Below are positions 36,960-45,068 of a stretch of DNA of 64,000 bases, one piece after another (the first letter of the stretch is position 1; each line of letters starts with the position of its first letter). Source of the stretch: DATJPW01 sp963752855 (GTDB lineage Bacteria; Desulfobacterota; Desulfomonilia; Desulfomonilales; Desulfomonilaceae); contig CAVVZX010000019.1 in assembly GCA_963752855.1 (NCBI GenBank), positions 61,081-125,080 of the forward strand, in the 5' to 3' direction. Below the pieces are notes generated by a model. It had not been told where the DNA came from. It saw nothing but the letters and a program-made list of their open reading frames with translations, and ran no database searches. A program made the position numbers and the translations under genes.

Positions 36960-37682
36960 TCACCCGGCAGTATGAGAGGCATGCACAAAACCATGCATTT
37001 TTTCAGCCATGTCTTTGATGTGTCGTCCGAGAGACTGGGTTGATTCCAGCAGGTCCAAGTACACGGAAGACGCCTGCGGAGCGCAACTGCCGTTCAACAG
37101 ACGCTCGACATGAGCCAATTGCCAGTCCTGACACATTTGATCAAGCTGCTCTGCTTGGGAGATTACGTGTTCCAGTAAGAAGCCGTTGGGGGCAATTAGC
37201 GTATCGCGAAAGTTGATCATCATATCCAGCGTCAGCTTGAACGTGTGATCGACCTCCTCATTCGCCATATCACTGAAATTGAGACCTTTACGGCATTTGA
37301 CGTCACAGCAAGCGAGTATTCGTTCCAAATAGTCGCCAACTCGTCCGAGCCGGTTCGGGAACATAACAAAAGTTTTACACAGCTCGGGAGGTATAGATTC
37401 AGCGCAAGCCAAATTAGTGAGAAGTAATTTTTCCTGCTGATCCACCTGTCGCGCCAGGCTCCAGCAAACCTTGAGTTCATTGGCACAGTCCGTCACATAC
37501 GCCTCATGAATAAGACGAATCATCTCAATCAGTTTGCTCAACATCACCAGTAAGCCTTCTTCAAACGTAAAAGATCCCGACACAGGGCGCTGGTGCAATT
37601 CTTCGAGCCTCGTGGCCTCGGAATCCAGTTTAGGGCTGATCATCCGAACCGGATTAAAAAAAATACGTTTGTCTTTCACCAC
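36960..37682 (-). CDS. PhoU-like domain protein
   Basis: A 240-aa all-helical protein. Residues 45-210 follow the PhoU/DUF47 pattern of repeated acidic helices ('FEEGLLVMLSKLIEMIRLIH', 'RVGDYLERILACCDVKCRKG', 'DMANEEVDHTFKLTLDMMI'). Such proteins regulate or accompany phosphate or other anion transporters. No transporter is adjacent; the nearest genes are a stress protein and a CDF transporter. Start is one of two adjacent GTG codons after AAGGAGA. Confidence 0.7.
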   Translation of the reverse strand: MVKDKRIFFNPVRMISPKLDSEATRLEELHQRPVSGSFTFEEGLLVMLSKLIEMIRLIHEAYVTDCANELKVCWSLARQVDQQEKLLLTNLACAESIPPELCKTFVMFPNRLGRVGDYLERILACCDVKCRKGLNFSDMANEEVDHTFKLTLDMMINFRDTLIAPNGFLLEHVISQAEQLDQMCQDWQLAHVERLLNGSCAPQASSVYLDLLESTQSLGRHIKDMAEKMHGFVHASHTAG

Positions 37683-37969
37683 TAAGTCTCCTTTTCAAAT
37701 TGTCGGCCTAAGAAAATATTAATGCGTCGAAGTCAGTCTCACTAGTTCCAAGAGGCCACTGTTTCTTACATTTTCCTATTACCACGGAACAAGCGGCCAT
37801 ACCTGCCCCTCCATGTACACACGAAAAGCAACAGATAACAGCAAGAGAGAGCCGCCATTTCAACATTAGACAGATATCAGAGCCGAGGGATCAAGACAAT
37901 CATTTGTTGCCATGATCTCTCGTCCCGCGCAGTGGAAATTTCCAAAACCTGAATTGTCGAGATTGCGAA

Positions 37970-37996
37970 GTAGGGGCACGCGTTCGGCGCCCCTAC
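37970..37996. repeat. GTAGGGGC / GCCCCTAC intergenic hairpin
   Basis: 8-bp arms at 37970-37977 and 37989-37996 with an 11-nt loop. The GTAGG...CCTAC outer sequence is shared with the ends of the 17634-17834 element and the flank of the 31066 palindrome, which suggests one family of short intergenic repeats. Confidence 0.6.
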
Positions 37997-38002
37997 TATG
38001 GA

Positions 38003-38029
38003 CGATGCGTCTCAATCGCAGACGCATCG
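38003..38029. repeat. 10-bp stem hairpin next to the GTAGG repeat
   Basis: CGATGCGTCT at 38003-38012 pairs exactly with AGACGCATCG at 38020-38029 around a 7-nt loop. There is no T-tract, so it is not an obvious terminator. It lies 6 nt after the 37970-37996 hairpin. Confidence 0.6.
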
Positions 38030-38406
38030 GGGAGACGGCAACGACACAATTGTTGCCACCTGATCGATTGAGAAAATGAATTTCCTCGAAATACGGAGCA
38101 ATCTCCATACCAATCCGCTGAAATAAAAAAATCTAATAATGATAGAGCGCTAAACGCACAGGGCAGCGACCTATCCGAAACCAAATGACGCAAGCTTTAA
38201 GCAATTCCTTACACTTTGCAAAATTTGGCTGCACATGGTTCCGTCTGTTAGTCCGTAAAATAGGGATCGCCTTACATTCTGAGACCATTTTTGTCTAACA
38301 GCATTGGAACTTTTTTGTGATATACATATATTCGCTGGGCTGCGCGCCGTCGACCGTGACAATGCCGCGGCAAAACCATTTTGTCAGAAACGTTTAGAGG
38401 CGGAGA

Positions 38407-40134
38407 ATGGATCTTAGAGAATCCGTCCGCAAGATCGTGGGCGGACTCCTTGAAATTCCGGAGGAGGGAACATCACCGGAACGATACAGAATGTTGCGTC
38501 GCAATATTACTGTGCTCATGCTGCTTATAACTATTATTCCTCTCGTGTCAATGGCCGTAATCAATTACTATCAGTATCAGGCTGCCTTAAAAGACGAGAT
38601 TGTGGCTCCTCTCCGCGTGCTTGTTAATAAGACCAAACATTCATTCGAACTTTTTCTCGCGGGTCGACTCTCGACGGTAAATTTCATTTCTTCCGCTTAT
38701 ACTTATGAAGAACTGGCTAATGAAAAGAATCTTAGCCGAATTTTCCGGGTATTAAAGAAAGAGGTCGAAGGAATCGTGGATGTCGGACTTATAGATTCCA
38801 ACGGCAAACAGGTGAGCTACGCTGGCCCGTATGAGTTGAAGGGCAAAAACTACTCCGACCAGGGATGGTTTGAGCAAGTGAAGGTAGCGGGAGTCTACAT
38901 CAGCGATGTGTTCATGGGCTATCGACGGTTTCCGCACATCGTAATGGCGGTTAGACATTTTTCAGAATCTGGTGACTGGTGGATCGTGCGGGTTACCATT
39001 GACACTACAAGATTTGACGATCTTATAGCCTCTATGGGTTTAGATCCCAAGAGCGACGCTTTCTTGATAAATCGTGAAGGGATCTGTCAAACCGGATCCA
39101 GATTTTATTGCAAGATCCTGGATAAATGCGCCATAAGCGTACCCCCCTTGAGTTATGAACCTAATGTAGTCCAGATAAAGGACCCCGAAGGTCGGGATGT
39201 CCTGATGGCCTACGCCTATTTTAACCGTGCGGATTTTATTCTGATGGTCCTGAAACCGTCAGGCGAGGTCTTGAGGGTATGGTATACCCTTAAAAGCGAG
39301 TTGCTTTTGGTCTTCCTGGTCAGTGTAGCAGTTATTGTTTTGGTGGTATTGCGCCTGACAGGTTTATTGGTAAACCGAATGAAGCGGAGCGACGATAGAC
39401 GAGAACTAGCTCTCAGGGAAATAGAACACTCTCAGAAACTGTCGTCCATCGGCAGGCTGGCGGCAGGAGTCGCTCACGAGGTAAACAATCCTTTAGCTAT
39501 AATAAATGAGAAGGCAGGGCTGATGAAGGACCTCGTTGAATTCGCTCCTGACTTTGGTGATAAGGAGGTTTTCCTTGCCCCGATTCGGTCAATAATTCAG
39601 TCGGTTGAGCGGTGCCGAGCCATAACTCATCGTCTGTTGGGCTTCGCGAGAAGAATGGATGTTGAAATCGAAATTCTGGATGTCAACGAGTTGGTTAAGG
39701 AAGTTCTCGGATTTCTTGAAAAAGAGGCTCTATACAGAAACATCAAGATCGGATTGCATTTGGCCCATGATTTGCCGCGCCTTGCCTCCGACCGAGGACA
39801 GCTCCAGCAGGTCTTTCTCAATATTCTAAACAACGCTTTTGCCGCGGTGCAGGATGGAGGGACCGTTTCAGTAGCCACCTGGGAGAAGGACATCGACACA
39901 GTGGGTATTACCTTTCAGGATACTGGTCAAGGTATGTCGGAAGAGACTCTAAAACATATTTTTGAACCGTTTTTCACCACCAAAAAAGGACATGGAACAG
40001 GCCTGGGGTTGTCTATCACTTATGGAATCGTGAAAAGACTTGGCGGTGACATTGAGGTCCAGAGTAGGCCCGAGAAAGGCACAAGATTCACTGTCTTCCT
40101 CCCCAAAAAAATCAAGGAAGGTTCGGGAAACTAG
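38407..40134 (+). CDS. Membrane sensor histidine kinase with Cache-like sensor domain
   Basis: A 575-aa kinase. A membrane helix near residues 33-55 and another near 300-325 enclose an extracytoplasmic domain of about 240 aa with Cache-like text ('GIVDVGLIDSNGKQVSYAGP', 'KNYSDQGWFEQV'). The cytoplasmic part has the H-box 'RLAAGVAHEVNNPLAI' near residue 355, N-box 'QQVFLNILNNAFAAV', G1 'DTGQGM', F-box 'IFEPFFTTKKGHGTGLGLSI' and a final 'TRFTVFLP'. This is the NtrB-like class. It is followed at once by a stand-alone receiver (one base between stop and ATG). Confidence 0.93.
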   Translation: MDLRESVRKIVGGLLEIPEEGTSPERYRMLRRNITVLMLLITIIPLVSMAVINYYQYQAALKDEIVAPLRVLVNKTKHSFELFLAGRLSTVNFISSAYTYEELANEKNLSRIFRVLKKEVEGIVDVGLIDSNGKQVSYAGPYELKGKNYSDQGWFEQVKVAGVYISDVFMGYRRFPHIVMAVRHFSESGDWWIVRVTIDTTRFDDLIASMGLDPKSDAFLINREGICQTGSRFYCKILDKCAISVPPLSYEPNVVQIKDPEGRDVLMAYAYFNRADFILMVLKPSGEVLRVWYTLKSELLLVFLVSVAVIVLVVLRLTGLLVNRMKRSDDRRELALREIEHSQKLSSIGRLAAGVAHEVNNPLAIINEKAGLMKDLVEFAPDFGDKEVFLAPIRSIIQSVERCRAITHRLLGFARRMDVEIEILDVNELVKEVLGFLEKEALYRNIKIGLHLAHDLPRLASDRGQLQQVFLNILNNAFAAVQDGGTVSVATWEKDIDTVGITFQDTGQGMSEETLKHIFEPFFTTKKGHGTGLGLSITYGIVKRLGGDIEVQSRPEKGTRFTVFLPKKIKEGSGN

Positions 40135-40135
40135 T

Positions 40136-40519
40136 ATGGAAGGCTGGAAAGTGCTTCTAGTGGATGATGAGAAAGAGTTTGTCTCCACTTTGGCGGAAAG
40201 ACTGCGCCTCAGAGGCATTCAGGCTGAGGAGACAGGCAGCGGTGAAGAAGCTCTTCGCCTTATTGCTCACTCCGCTCCGCAGGTGGTGGTCCTGGACGTC
40301 ATGATGCCGGGAATGGGCGGCCTGGAAGTTCTCCAGCGTGTCAAATCAACTTATCCCAACATAGAGGTGATTCTTCTCACGGGAATCGGGAGCACAAAGG
40401 AAGGCGTGGAAGGGATGCGCTTGGGCGCCTTCGATTTTCTGATGAAACCGTTACAAATTGAGGAATTGATCGAAAAAATAGGGGCGGCGATTGAGAAAGC
40501 TGCTGGAGGAAATGCGTGA
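40136..40519 (+). CDS. Stand-alone receiver domain response regulator
   Basis: A 127-aa CheY-like protein without output domain. The acidic pair 'LLVDDEKE', phospho-acceptor 'VVVLDVMMPGMGG', switch 'ILLTGIGSTKEGVEGMRLGA' and 'FLMKPLQIEEL' are present. It starts one base after the kinase stop and overlaps the next gene by 4 nt, so it is certainly in the same operon. Confidence 0.92.
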   Translation: MEGWKVLLVDDEKEFVSTLAERLRLRGIQAEETGSGEEALRLIAHSAPQVVVLDVMMPGMGGLEVLQRVKSTYPNIEVILLTGIGSTKEGVEGMRLGAFDFLMKPLQIEELIEKIGAAIEKAAGGNA

Positions 40520-41187
40520 GCGACAGGGACCTGAGCGAAACCGCTTTCATGGGCAAAATAACCGCGGGGATTACCCATGAAATGAAAAACGTTCTGGCCA
40601 TCATCAGAGAATCCGCCGGCCTCATGGAGGATTTACTGGGCCTTGCCAAGGAAGATTCTTTTCCAGCCCGAGAGAAATTCTTGAAGATTCTATCCAAAAT
40701 AGGCGATCAGGTCACCCGCGGGGTGAATCTGTCTAATGCGCTCAACCAGTTTGCTCACGGTCCGGATCAACCGCTTGCTACAGTGGACATGAATCGTTTG
40801 ATTGACCAATTGGTCTTTCTGTGCCAACGCTTTGCCCTATCGAAGAGACTTACTTTGAAATATGTGGCTCACGACCAACCACTGGTCTTCCGTTGCGAAG
40901 TTCTGAAAGTGCAGATGACGATTTTCAGAGGCATAGACTTGCTTCTAAACGTAGCGGATCCCGGCGCAATCCTAACAATCCGGCCCACGAATCGAGGGGA
41001 CGACAAGGTGGCCGTCGAATTCTCGTATGAAGGAAACGGGATTGAACTTCGCAATATTCCGGAAACCGCCAAAGAATCATTGTGGGACCCGCTGGTTGCG
41101 TGCGCGGAAAGCCTCAACGCGAAAGTTGAGGCCGGCAGCACGCCCATTTGCTTAAGGATTGTTTTCACTCGTCATGGTGATCAATAA
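40516..41187 (+). CDS. Histidine kinase-like protein with intact H-box and degenerate ATPase domain
   Basis: A 223-aa soluble protein. 'MGKITAGITHEMKNVLAIIR' is a good dimerisation/phospho-acceptor helix with His near residue 22. The C-terminal half keeps the spacing of an ATPase domain, but the N-box ('QMTIFRGIDLLLNVA') is altered, and 'VAVEFSYEGNGIELRNIPET' replaces DxGxG; no G2 box is seen. It may act as a phosphotransfer protein like Spo0B or ChpT rather than a kinase (inference). It overlaps the receiver gene by 4 nt. Confidence 0.75.
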   Translation: MSDRDLSETAFMGKITAGITHEMKNVLAIIRESAGLMEDLLGLAKEDSFPAREKFLKILSKIGDQVTRGVNLSNALNQFAHGPDQPLATVDMNRLIDQLVFLCQRFALSKRLTLKYVAHDQPLVFRCEVLKVQMTIFRGIDLLLNVADPGAILTIRPTNRGDDKVAVEFSYEGNGIELRNIPETAKESLWDPLVACAESLNAKVEAGSTPICLRIVFTRHGDQ

Positions 41188-41367
41188 TGACAACCTTACA
41201 AATCGACCTGGAGTGATAAGAAAATCGCTTAAGGCGCCCGTTATTTTGGTCGTTGTGTTCCAGTTGGTTCTGTTACATAATATTTCAAGAATTCTCTTGG
41301 AATTGCTTTGCACTCACAATAAGACAGTTAAGATCATTCGAAATCAAGCAACCCGGAGGAGATAGCC

Positions 41368-41724
41368 ATGAGTTTCGGGTCAAATAAAGTGGAGAATTGG
41401 TTTGCGGCTGTGGCCTTTGCCGAGGCCGGCGAACACGAGACGGCTATTAGGATGGCAGGCGGTCAGGCCCCGGTTAAAAAACGAGCCGGAATATGGGAAA
41501 CCCTAAGCAGATATTTTGCCGCCGCTGCCTTCGCCGAAGAAAACTGTCCGGAAACCGCATTAGAAATCATCGGTGGCAGCGCAAAAAGGAACTCTTTTCT
41601 GGAGACTGTCGGACTCAAAGGGGTTAAAGTCTGGTACGGAAGCCTTCCCGCTGAACCGGCCTCATTTCTTGAAGAAGTTGGCCTTGCGGGCGTTCGTGTG
41701 CGATACGCCAGAATGACACTTTAG
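41368..41724 (+). CDS. 118-aa protein built of two pairs of internal repeats ('AFAEAGE' motif)
   Basis: No family is recognised. Residues 12-32 'FAAVAFAEAGEHETAIRMAG' and 49-70 'FAAAAFAEENCPETALEIIG' are copies of one helical unit. Then 'SFLETVGLKGVKVWYGSL' and 'SFLEEVGLAGVRVRYARM' are copies of a second unit. GGAGGAG precedes the ATG. The first unit also occurs at the C-terminus of the response regulator encoded next (41898-42356), so the two proteins are likely functionally linked. No signal peptide or membrane span. Confidence 0.7.
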   Translation: MSFGSNKVENWFAAVAFAEAGEHETAIRMAGGQAPVKKRAGIWETLSRYFAAAAFAEENCPETALEIIGGSAKRNSFLETVGLKGVKVWYGSLPAEPASFLEEVGLAGVRVRYARMTL

Positions 41725-41897
41725 TATTCGGAACCCTGGCGGGAAGACCATGTTTTTCATTTAACCATTGACGGCGTTGTAAAGGGTTTGTTACGTTAAC
41801 AGGTGGGCGTCGGTCTCTCGCCAGCATGACAATTCAGTCGGTTCATCAGTTATCAATCCTGCGTCCCAAGTTGATTTCATCTTGACGGAGCACGAGC

Positions 41898-42356
41898 ATG
41901 AAAGAATTCAAAGTTCTGATGGTAGATGATGAGGAAGATTTCGTAACGACGCTGTCCGAACGAATGAAAATCCGCGACCTTGATTCTGATGTCGCTCTGG
42001 ACGGCGAGCAGGCCCTGCAGCGCGTGGAAGATGACATACCGGACGTGATGGTACTAGACCTCAAGATGCCCGGTATCGATGGATTGGAGGTGCTCCGGAG
42101 AGTAAAAAAAGCATATCCTCAAATCCCGGTAGTAATACTAACCGGTCATGGGTCTGAAAAAGACGAAGCCGAGGCGCGCCGTCTGGGCGCGTTCGAATAC
42201 TTGCAGAAGCCGGTAGATATAGAGAAACTGGTACAAGTTTTGAGAAAAGCTTACAAAAGTAAAGTGGAAGATACCATGGCAGCGGCTGCTTTTGCTGAAG
42301 CAGGAGAATTTCAGACCGCAAGGGAAATTGTTGCCGAAGAGAAAAAGGGCAGATGA
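41898..42356 (+). CDS. Response regulator receiver with C-terminal 'AFAEAGE' extension
   Basis: A 152-aa protein. Receiver motifs are 'LMVDDEEDFVTTLSERM', 'VMVLDLKMPGIDGLEVL', 'VVILTGHGSEKDEAEARRLG' and 'YLQKPVDIEKL'. After residue 122 comes 'SKVEDTMAAAAFAEAGEFQT' and 'AREIVAEEKKGR', matching the repeated unit of the 118-aa neighbour. The extension could be a docking helix hairpin in place of a DNA-binding output. It is 173 nt after that neighbour and 13 nt before the next receiver. Confidence 0.88.
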   Translation: MKEFKVLMVDDEEDFVTTLSERMKIRDLDSDVALDGEQALQRVEDDIPDVMVLDLKMPGIDGLEVLRRVKKAYPQIPVVILTGHGSEKDEAEARRLGAFEYLQKPVDIEKLVQVLRKAYKSKVEDTMAAAAFAEAGEFQTAREIVAEEKKGR

Positions 42357-42369
42357 ACAGGGGGCGACC

Positions 42370-42798
42370 ATGAGCGCAAAGGTGCTCTTGGTAGATGATG
42401 AGAAAGATTTCGTAGAGGTATTAGCGGAACGTTTGGAAACCAGGGGATTCGAGGTTCGGCAGGCCTTCAACGGCGACGAGGCCATTAACTTGTTGAATCA
42501 GCAGGATGCTGACGTTGTGGTGCTCGATGTGCTTATGCCTGGCAAAGACGGTCTGCAAACTTTGAGCGAAATCAAGCGACTGAAACCACTTACGGAAGTA
42601 ATAATGCTCACCGGCCATGCCACGGTCGAAACAGCTATAGAAGGCATGAAACTGGGGGCATATGATTACTTGATGAAACCCACAGAAACTGAAGATCTGG
42701 TAGCCAAGATAAAAAAGGCATATAAGCTGAAATCTGAGCATGAGGAGCGAATCAGGCAGGCGGAGATTGACAAGATAGTCAAGGCCCGTGGTTTCTGA
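42370..42798 (+). CDS. Stand-alone receiver domain response regulator
   Basis: A 142-aa protein with 'VLLVDDEKDFVEVLAERLET', 'VVVLDVLMPGKDGLQTL', 'VIMLTGHATVETAIEGMKLG' and 'YLMKPTETEDL'. A charged helical tail ('LKSEHEERIRQAEIDKIVKA') follows the receiver. It resembles the NtrC-type receiver but has no AAA+ or DNA-binding part. It starts 13 nt after the preceding regulator. Confidence 0.92.
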   Translation: MSAKVLLVDDEKDFVEVLAERLETRGFEVRQAFNGDEAINLLNQQDADVVVLDVLMPGKDGLQTLSEIKRLKPLTEVIMLTGHATVETAIEGMKLGAYDYLMKPTETEDLVAKIKKAYKLKSEHEERIRQAEIDKIVKARGF

Positions 42799-43024
42799 AC
42801 CGCTTGCGGGAACCAGTCCTTCCGGTAAGTGACGGATCAATGGCTGAGTAATAGATTCCCCGGTTTACAACTTTCATGTCATCGGAACGGGCGCCTGTTT
42901 TTTATTTCCATATTTCCCCAGCGGAGCAAGTCCGCTGATTCTTGCTTCGGTCGCCTCACTATTATAAATTCCCGGCTGATGTTCTCGGGAGCGGGGCTGC
43001 TAGTTTGACATTCAGGAGTACAGT

Positions 43025-43981
43025 ATGGCGCGAGTAGGCAAACCGTGCTTGATCGTAATTCTTTTTCTTGTGTTGGCCCCAATTGCGGCAGCCCCGGCGT
43101 GGGCCGAGGCGGCGCCGAACGTATCATCGAGCGCCGCGGCCTATCCGTGGTGGTTTTGGGCGCTAATTCTTTTTGTGGTGACATTCGTTATGGGCATAGC
43201 CGCAGTCCTTGGAGGTGTGGGCGGTGGAGTCCTTTTTGTCCCGATCATAAGCGGCTTTTTTCCATTTCACCTCGATTTCGTCAGAGGCGCCGGTCTTTTG
43301 GTAGCTCTTGCGGGCGCCTTGGCCGCCGGCCCAGGTCTGCTGAAGATGAACTTGGCTAGTCTACGGCTGGCTATACCCGTGGCGCTTATCGCGTCCACTT
43401 TCTCCATCGTTGGGGCGATGATCGGGCTGGCTCTCCCTACGAACGTTATTCAAATAGCCCTTGGCGTGACCATTCTGGGCATTTGCATCCTGATGTTGAC
43501 CGCAAAAAAATCAGAACTGCCTGAAGTGCCTCAGGCTGACCCGATATCATCAGCTTTGCGCATTTATGGAGTGTATCAAGAAGCGAGCACAGGGCAGGTT
43601 ATTGACTGGAAGATACACAGAACTCTACAAGGGCTTATTCTATTCATCGCCATTGGAATCATGGCCGGTATGTTCGGCCTCGGCGCCGGTTGGGCAAATG
43701 TCCCGGTCTTGAATCTCCTGATGGGCGCGCCGCTCAAGATTAGTGTGGCCACCAGCAAGTTTCTCCTTTCGATAACCGACACGTCCGCGGCGTGGATATA
43801 TATGAACAACGGCTGCGTAATTCCCATGATAGTTGTGCCCTCTCTTATCGGAATAATGTTGGGCTCATTTGTCGGTGTGGCGCTTTTGAGAGTCACAAAG
43901 CCCGGGCTCGTACGCTGGATAGTAATCGGGATGCTGGGCTTCGCCGGTTTAAGAGCCCTGATGAAAGGACTCGGGATCTAA
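43025..43981 (+). CDS. TauE/SafE family sulfite/anion exporter
   Basis: A 318-aa membrane protein. After an apparent signal-anchor segment (to 'APAWAEAAP') it has about eight helices in two related halves: 'VVTFVMGIAAVLGGVGGGVLF' in the first and 'GIMAGMFGLGAGWANVPVLN' in the second, the glycine-rich family marks. TauE/SafE proteins export sulfite, sulfoacetate or similar anions. The pairing with a DUF1634 gene just downstream is common. Placement after three receivers suggests the kinase operon controls anion flux (inference). Confidence 0.9.
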   Translation: MARVGKPCLIVILFLVLAPIAAAPAWAEAAPNVSSSAAAYPWWFWALILFVVTFVMGIAAVLGGVGGGVLFVPIISGFFPFHLDFVRGAGLLVALAGALAAGPGLLKMNLASLRLAIPVALIASTFSIVGAMIGLALPTNVIQIALGVTILGICILMLTAKKSELPEVPQADPISSALRIYGVYQEASTGQVIDWKIHRTLQGLILFIAIGIMAGMFGLGAGWANVPVLNLLMGAPLKISVATSKFLLSITDTSAAWIYMNNGCVIPMIVVPSLIGIMLGSFVGVALLRVTKPGLVRWIVIGMLGFAGLRALMKGLGI

Positions 43982-44022
43982 CCGCTGTCTCATAACAAAA
44001 GAATGATGGCCTGGAGGCTATT

Positions 44023-44452
44023 ATGGAGGATAATCCCAAAAGATCTTTGCAAGCCGGTCCGGAGCAACTGGCCTATGCCGGTGTTTTGGAAAAAGGCATG
44101 CTGTTTGGCATGATCCTGCTGCTGGTTACCTATTTCATTTACGTTGTGGGCATTTTCAAATCTTATATTCCGCTGGCGGAAATCCCGCAGTGCTGGTCAA
44201 TGAACGTCCACGATTACCTGAATCATTGCAAAATAGAGACCGGGTGGAGCTGGGTCAATATGGTCGGGTTACGGGGATTTCCTCAACTTTACGGGGATTG
44301 CTTTACTGGCAGGGGTTACAATTATTTGCTTTCTGTCCATCGTACCCGTGCTTTTGAAGCAAGGGGACAAGCTATATGCTTTTTTCGCCGTTTTGGAAGC
44401 AGTGATTCTAGGAGTTGCGGCAAGCGGCATATTGGGATCAGGCGGTCATTAG
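44023..44452 (+). CDS. DUF1634 membrane protein, one frameshift
   Basis: About 142 aa with three membrane helices. The first frame gives 'LAYAGVLEKGMLFGMILLLV' and a loop with Cys. An extra G near 44265 breaks it; the next frame continues 'YGDFLNFTGIALLAGVTII' and 'LKQGDKLYAFFAVLEAVILG', ending GSGGH at TAG 44450-44452. DUF1634 proteins accompany TauE/SafE exporters. The exporter gene ends 41 nt upstream. Confidence 0.82.
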
Positions 44453-44494
44453 AAAAGGCCGTTCGCTCGGCTCATGATAGGGGAAGGAAAGTTC

Positions 44495-45056
44495 ATGCCC
44501 ATAAGTATGAAGGTCAGAGACCTAATGGTGCCCATCGGCGATTACGCTGTGACCACGGCCGACAAGACACTGGGAGAGGCCGTTCCTACTTTGAGGCAGC
44601 TCTACTGCGAGGTCGAATGGGGGAAATGCACCGAGGCCGGCCATCAGAACAATCCTGGTGTTGGATGAGGCCGGGAGTCTGGTGGGAATTCTGGATTTTA
44701 AGAGCATCTTGGCGGTCCTGATTCCCGAAATTGCCGGGGGATTGACGGCTAAGTTGGAGGCCTTAGGTGTCTCAGTTGCCTTTGCTCAAGCCGGATCGGC
44801 AAATTTGGACGAAGCAAGAATGGGCTTCAGGGCGAGGGTAATCAAGAACGCGGAAACAAAAGTCGGCAATGTTATGCTCAAAATAAGAGGCGTAATAACG
44901 GCCGACGCAAGCCTCATAGAAGCGCTGAAGACCATTTATAAGAATAAAATTACAGTTGTGCCCGTATATGAGGGTGATCGGCTTGTCGGGGTGCTCCGGG
45001 ATTCAGACCTGTTTCTTGCCGTGGCCGATGTATTGATGGAACAGGTCACGGAATAA
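44495..45056 (+). CDS. CBS-domain pair protein, one frameshift
   Basis: About 187 aa of two CBS motifs that usually bind adenine nucleotides. ATG 44495 (GGAAGG upstream) gives 'MKVRDLMVPIGDYAVTTADK' and 'TLGEAVPTLRQLYCEVEWGK'. One extra base near 44645 breaks the frame; it continues 'RTILVLDEAGSLVGILDF'. The second CBS unit reads 'VGNVMLKIRGVITADASLIE' and 'TVVPVYEGDRLVGVLRDSDL'. It probably senses energy state for the neighbouring exporter (inference). It converges with hldD, 12 nt away. Confidence 0.83.
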
Positions 45057-45068
45057 TTCTTATTGCTT

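Larger units (their letters stand above)
37683..38406. other. Long non-coding divergent region with hairpins
   Basis: About 720 nt without a supported gene. It holds two GC-rich hairpins (37970-37996 and 38003-38029). The remainder is AT-rich, with TATACATATATTC-like text near 38320 that could contain the promoter of the kinase gene at 38407. Confidence 0.5.

Noticed and set aside
37866..38108. 80-aa minus-strand frame in the 37.7-38.4 kb gap
   Set aside because: It runs through the two hairpins, has no ribosome site and no protein-like pattern.
41159..41365. 68-aa plus-strand frame after the degenerate kinase
   Set aside because: It begins inside the kinase-like gene, lacks a ribosome site and looks like random hydrophobic text.
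44474..44668. Considered as a separate 64-aa protein before a CBS protein
   Set aside because: It is the first CBS half of the same protein, joined by a one-base correction near 44645.
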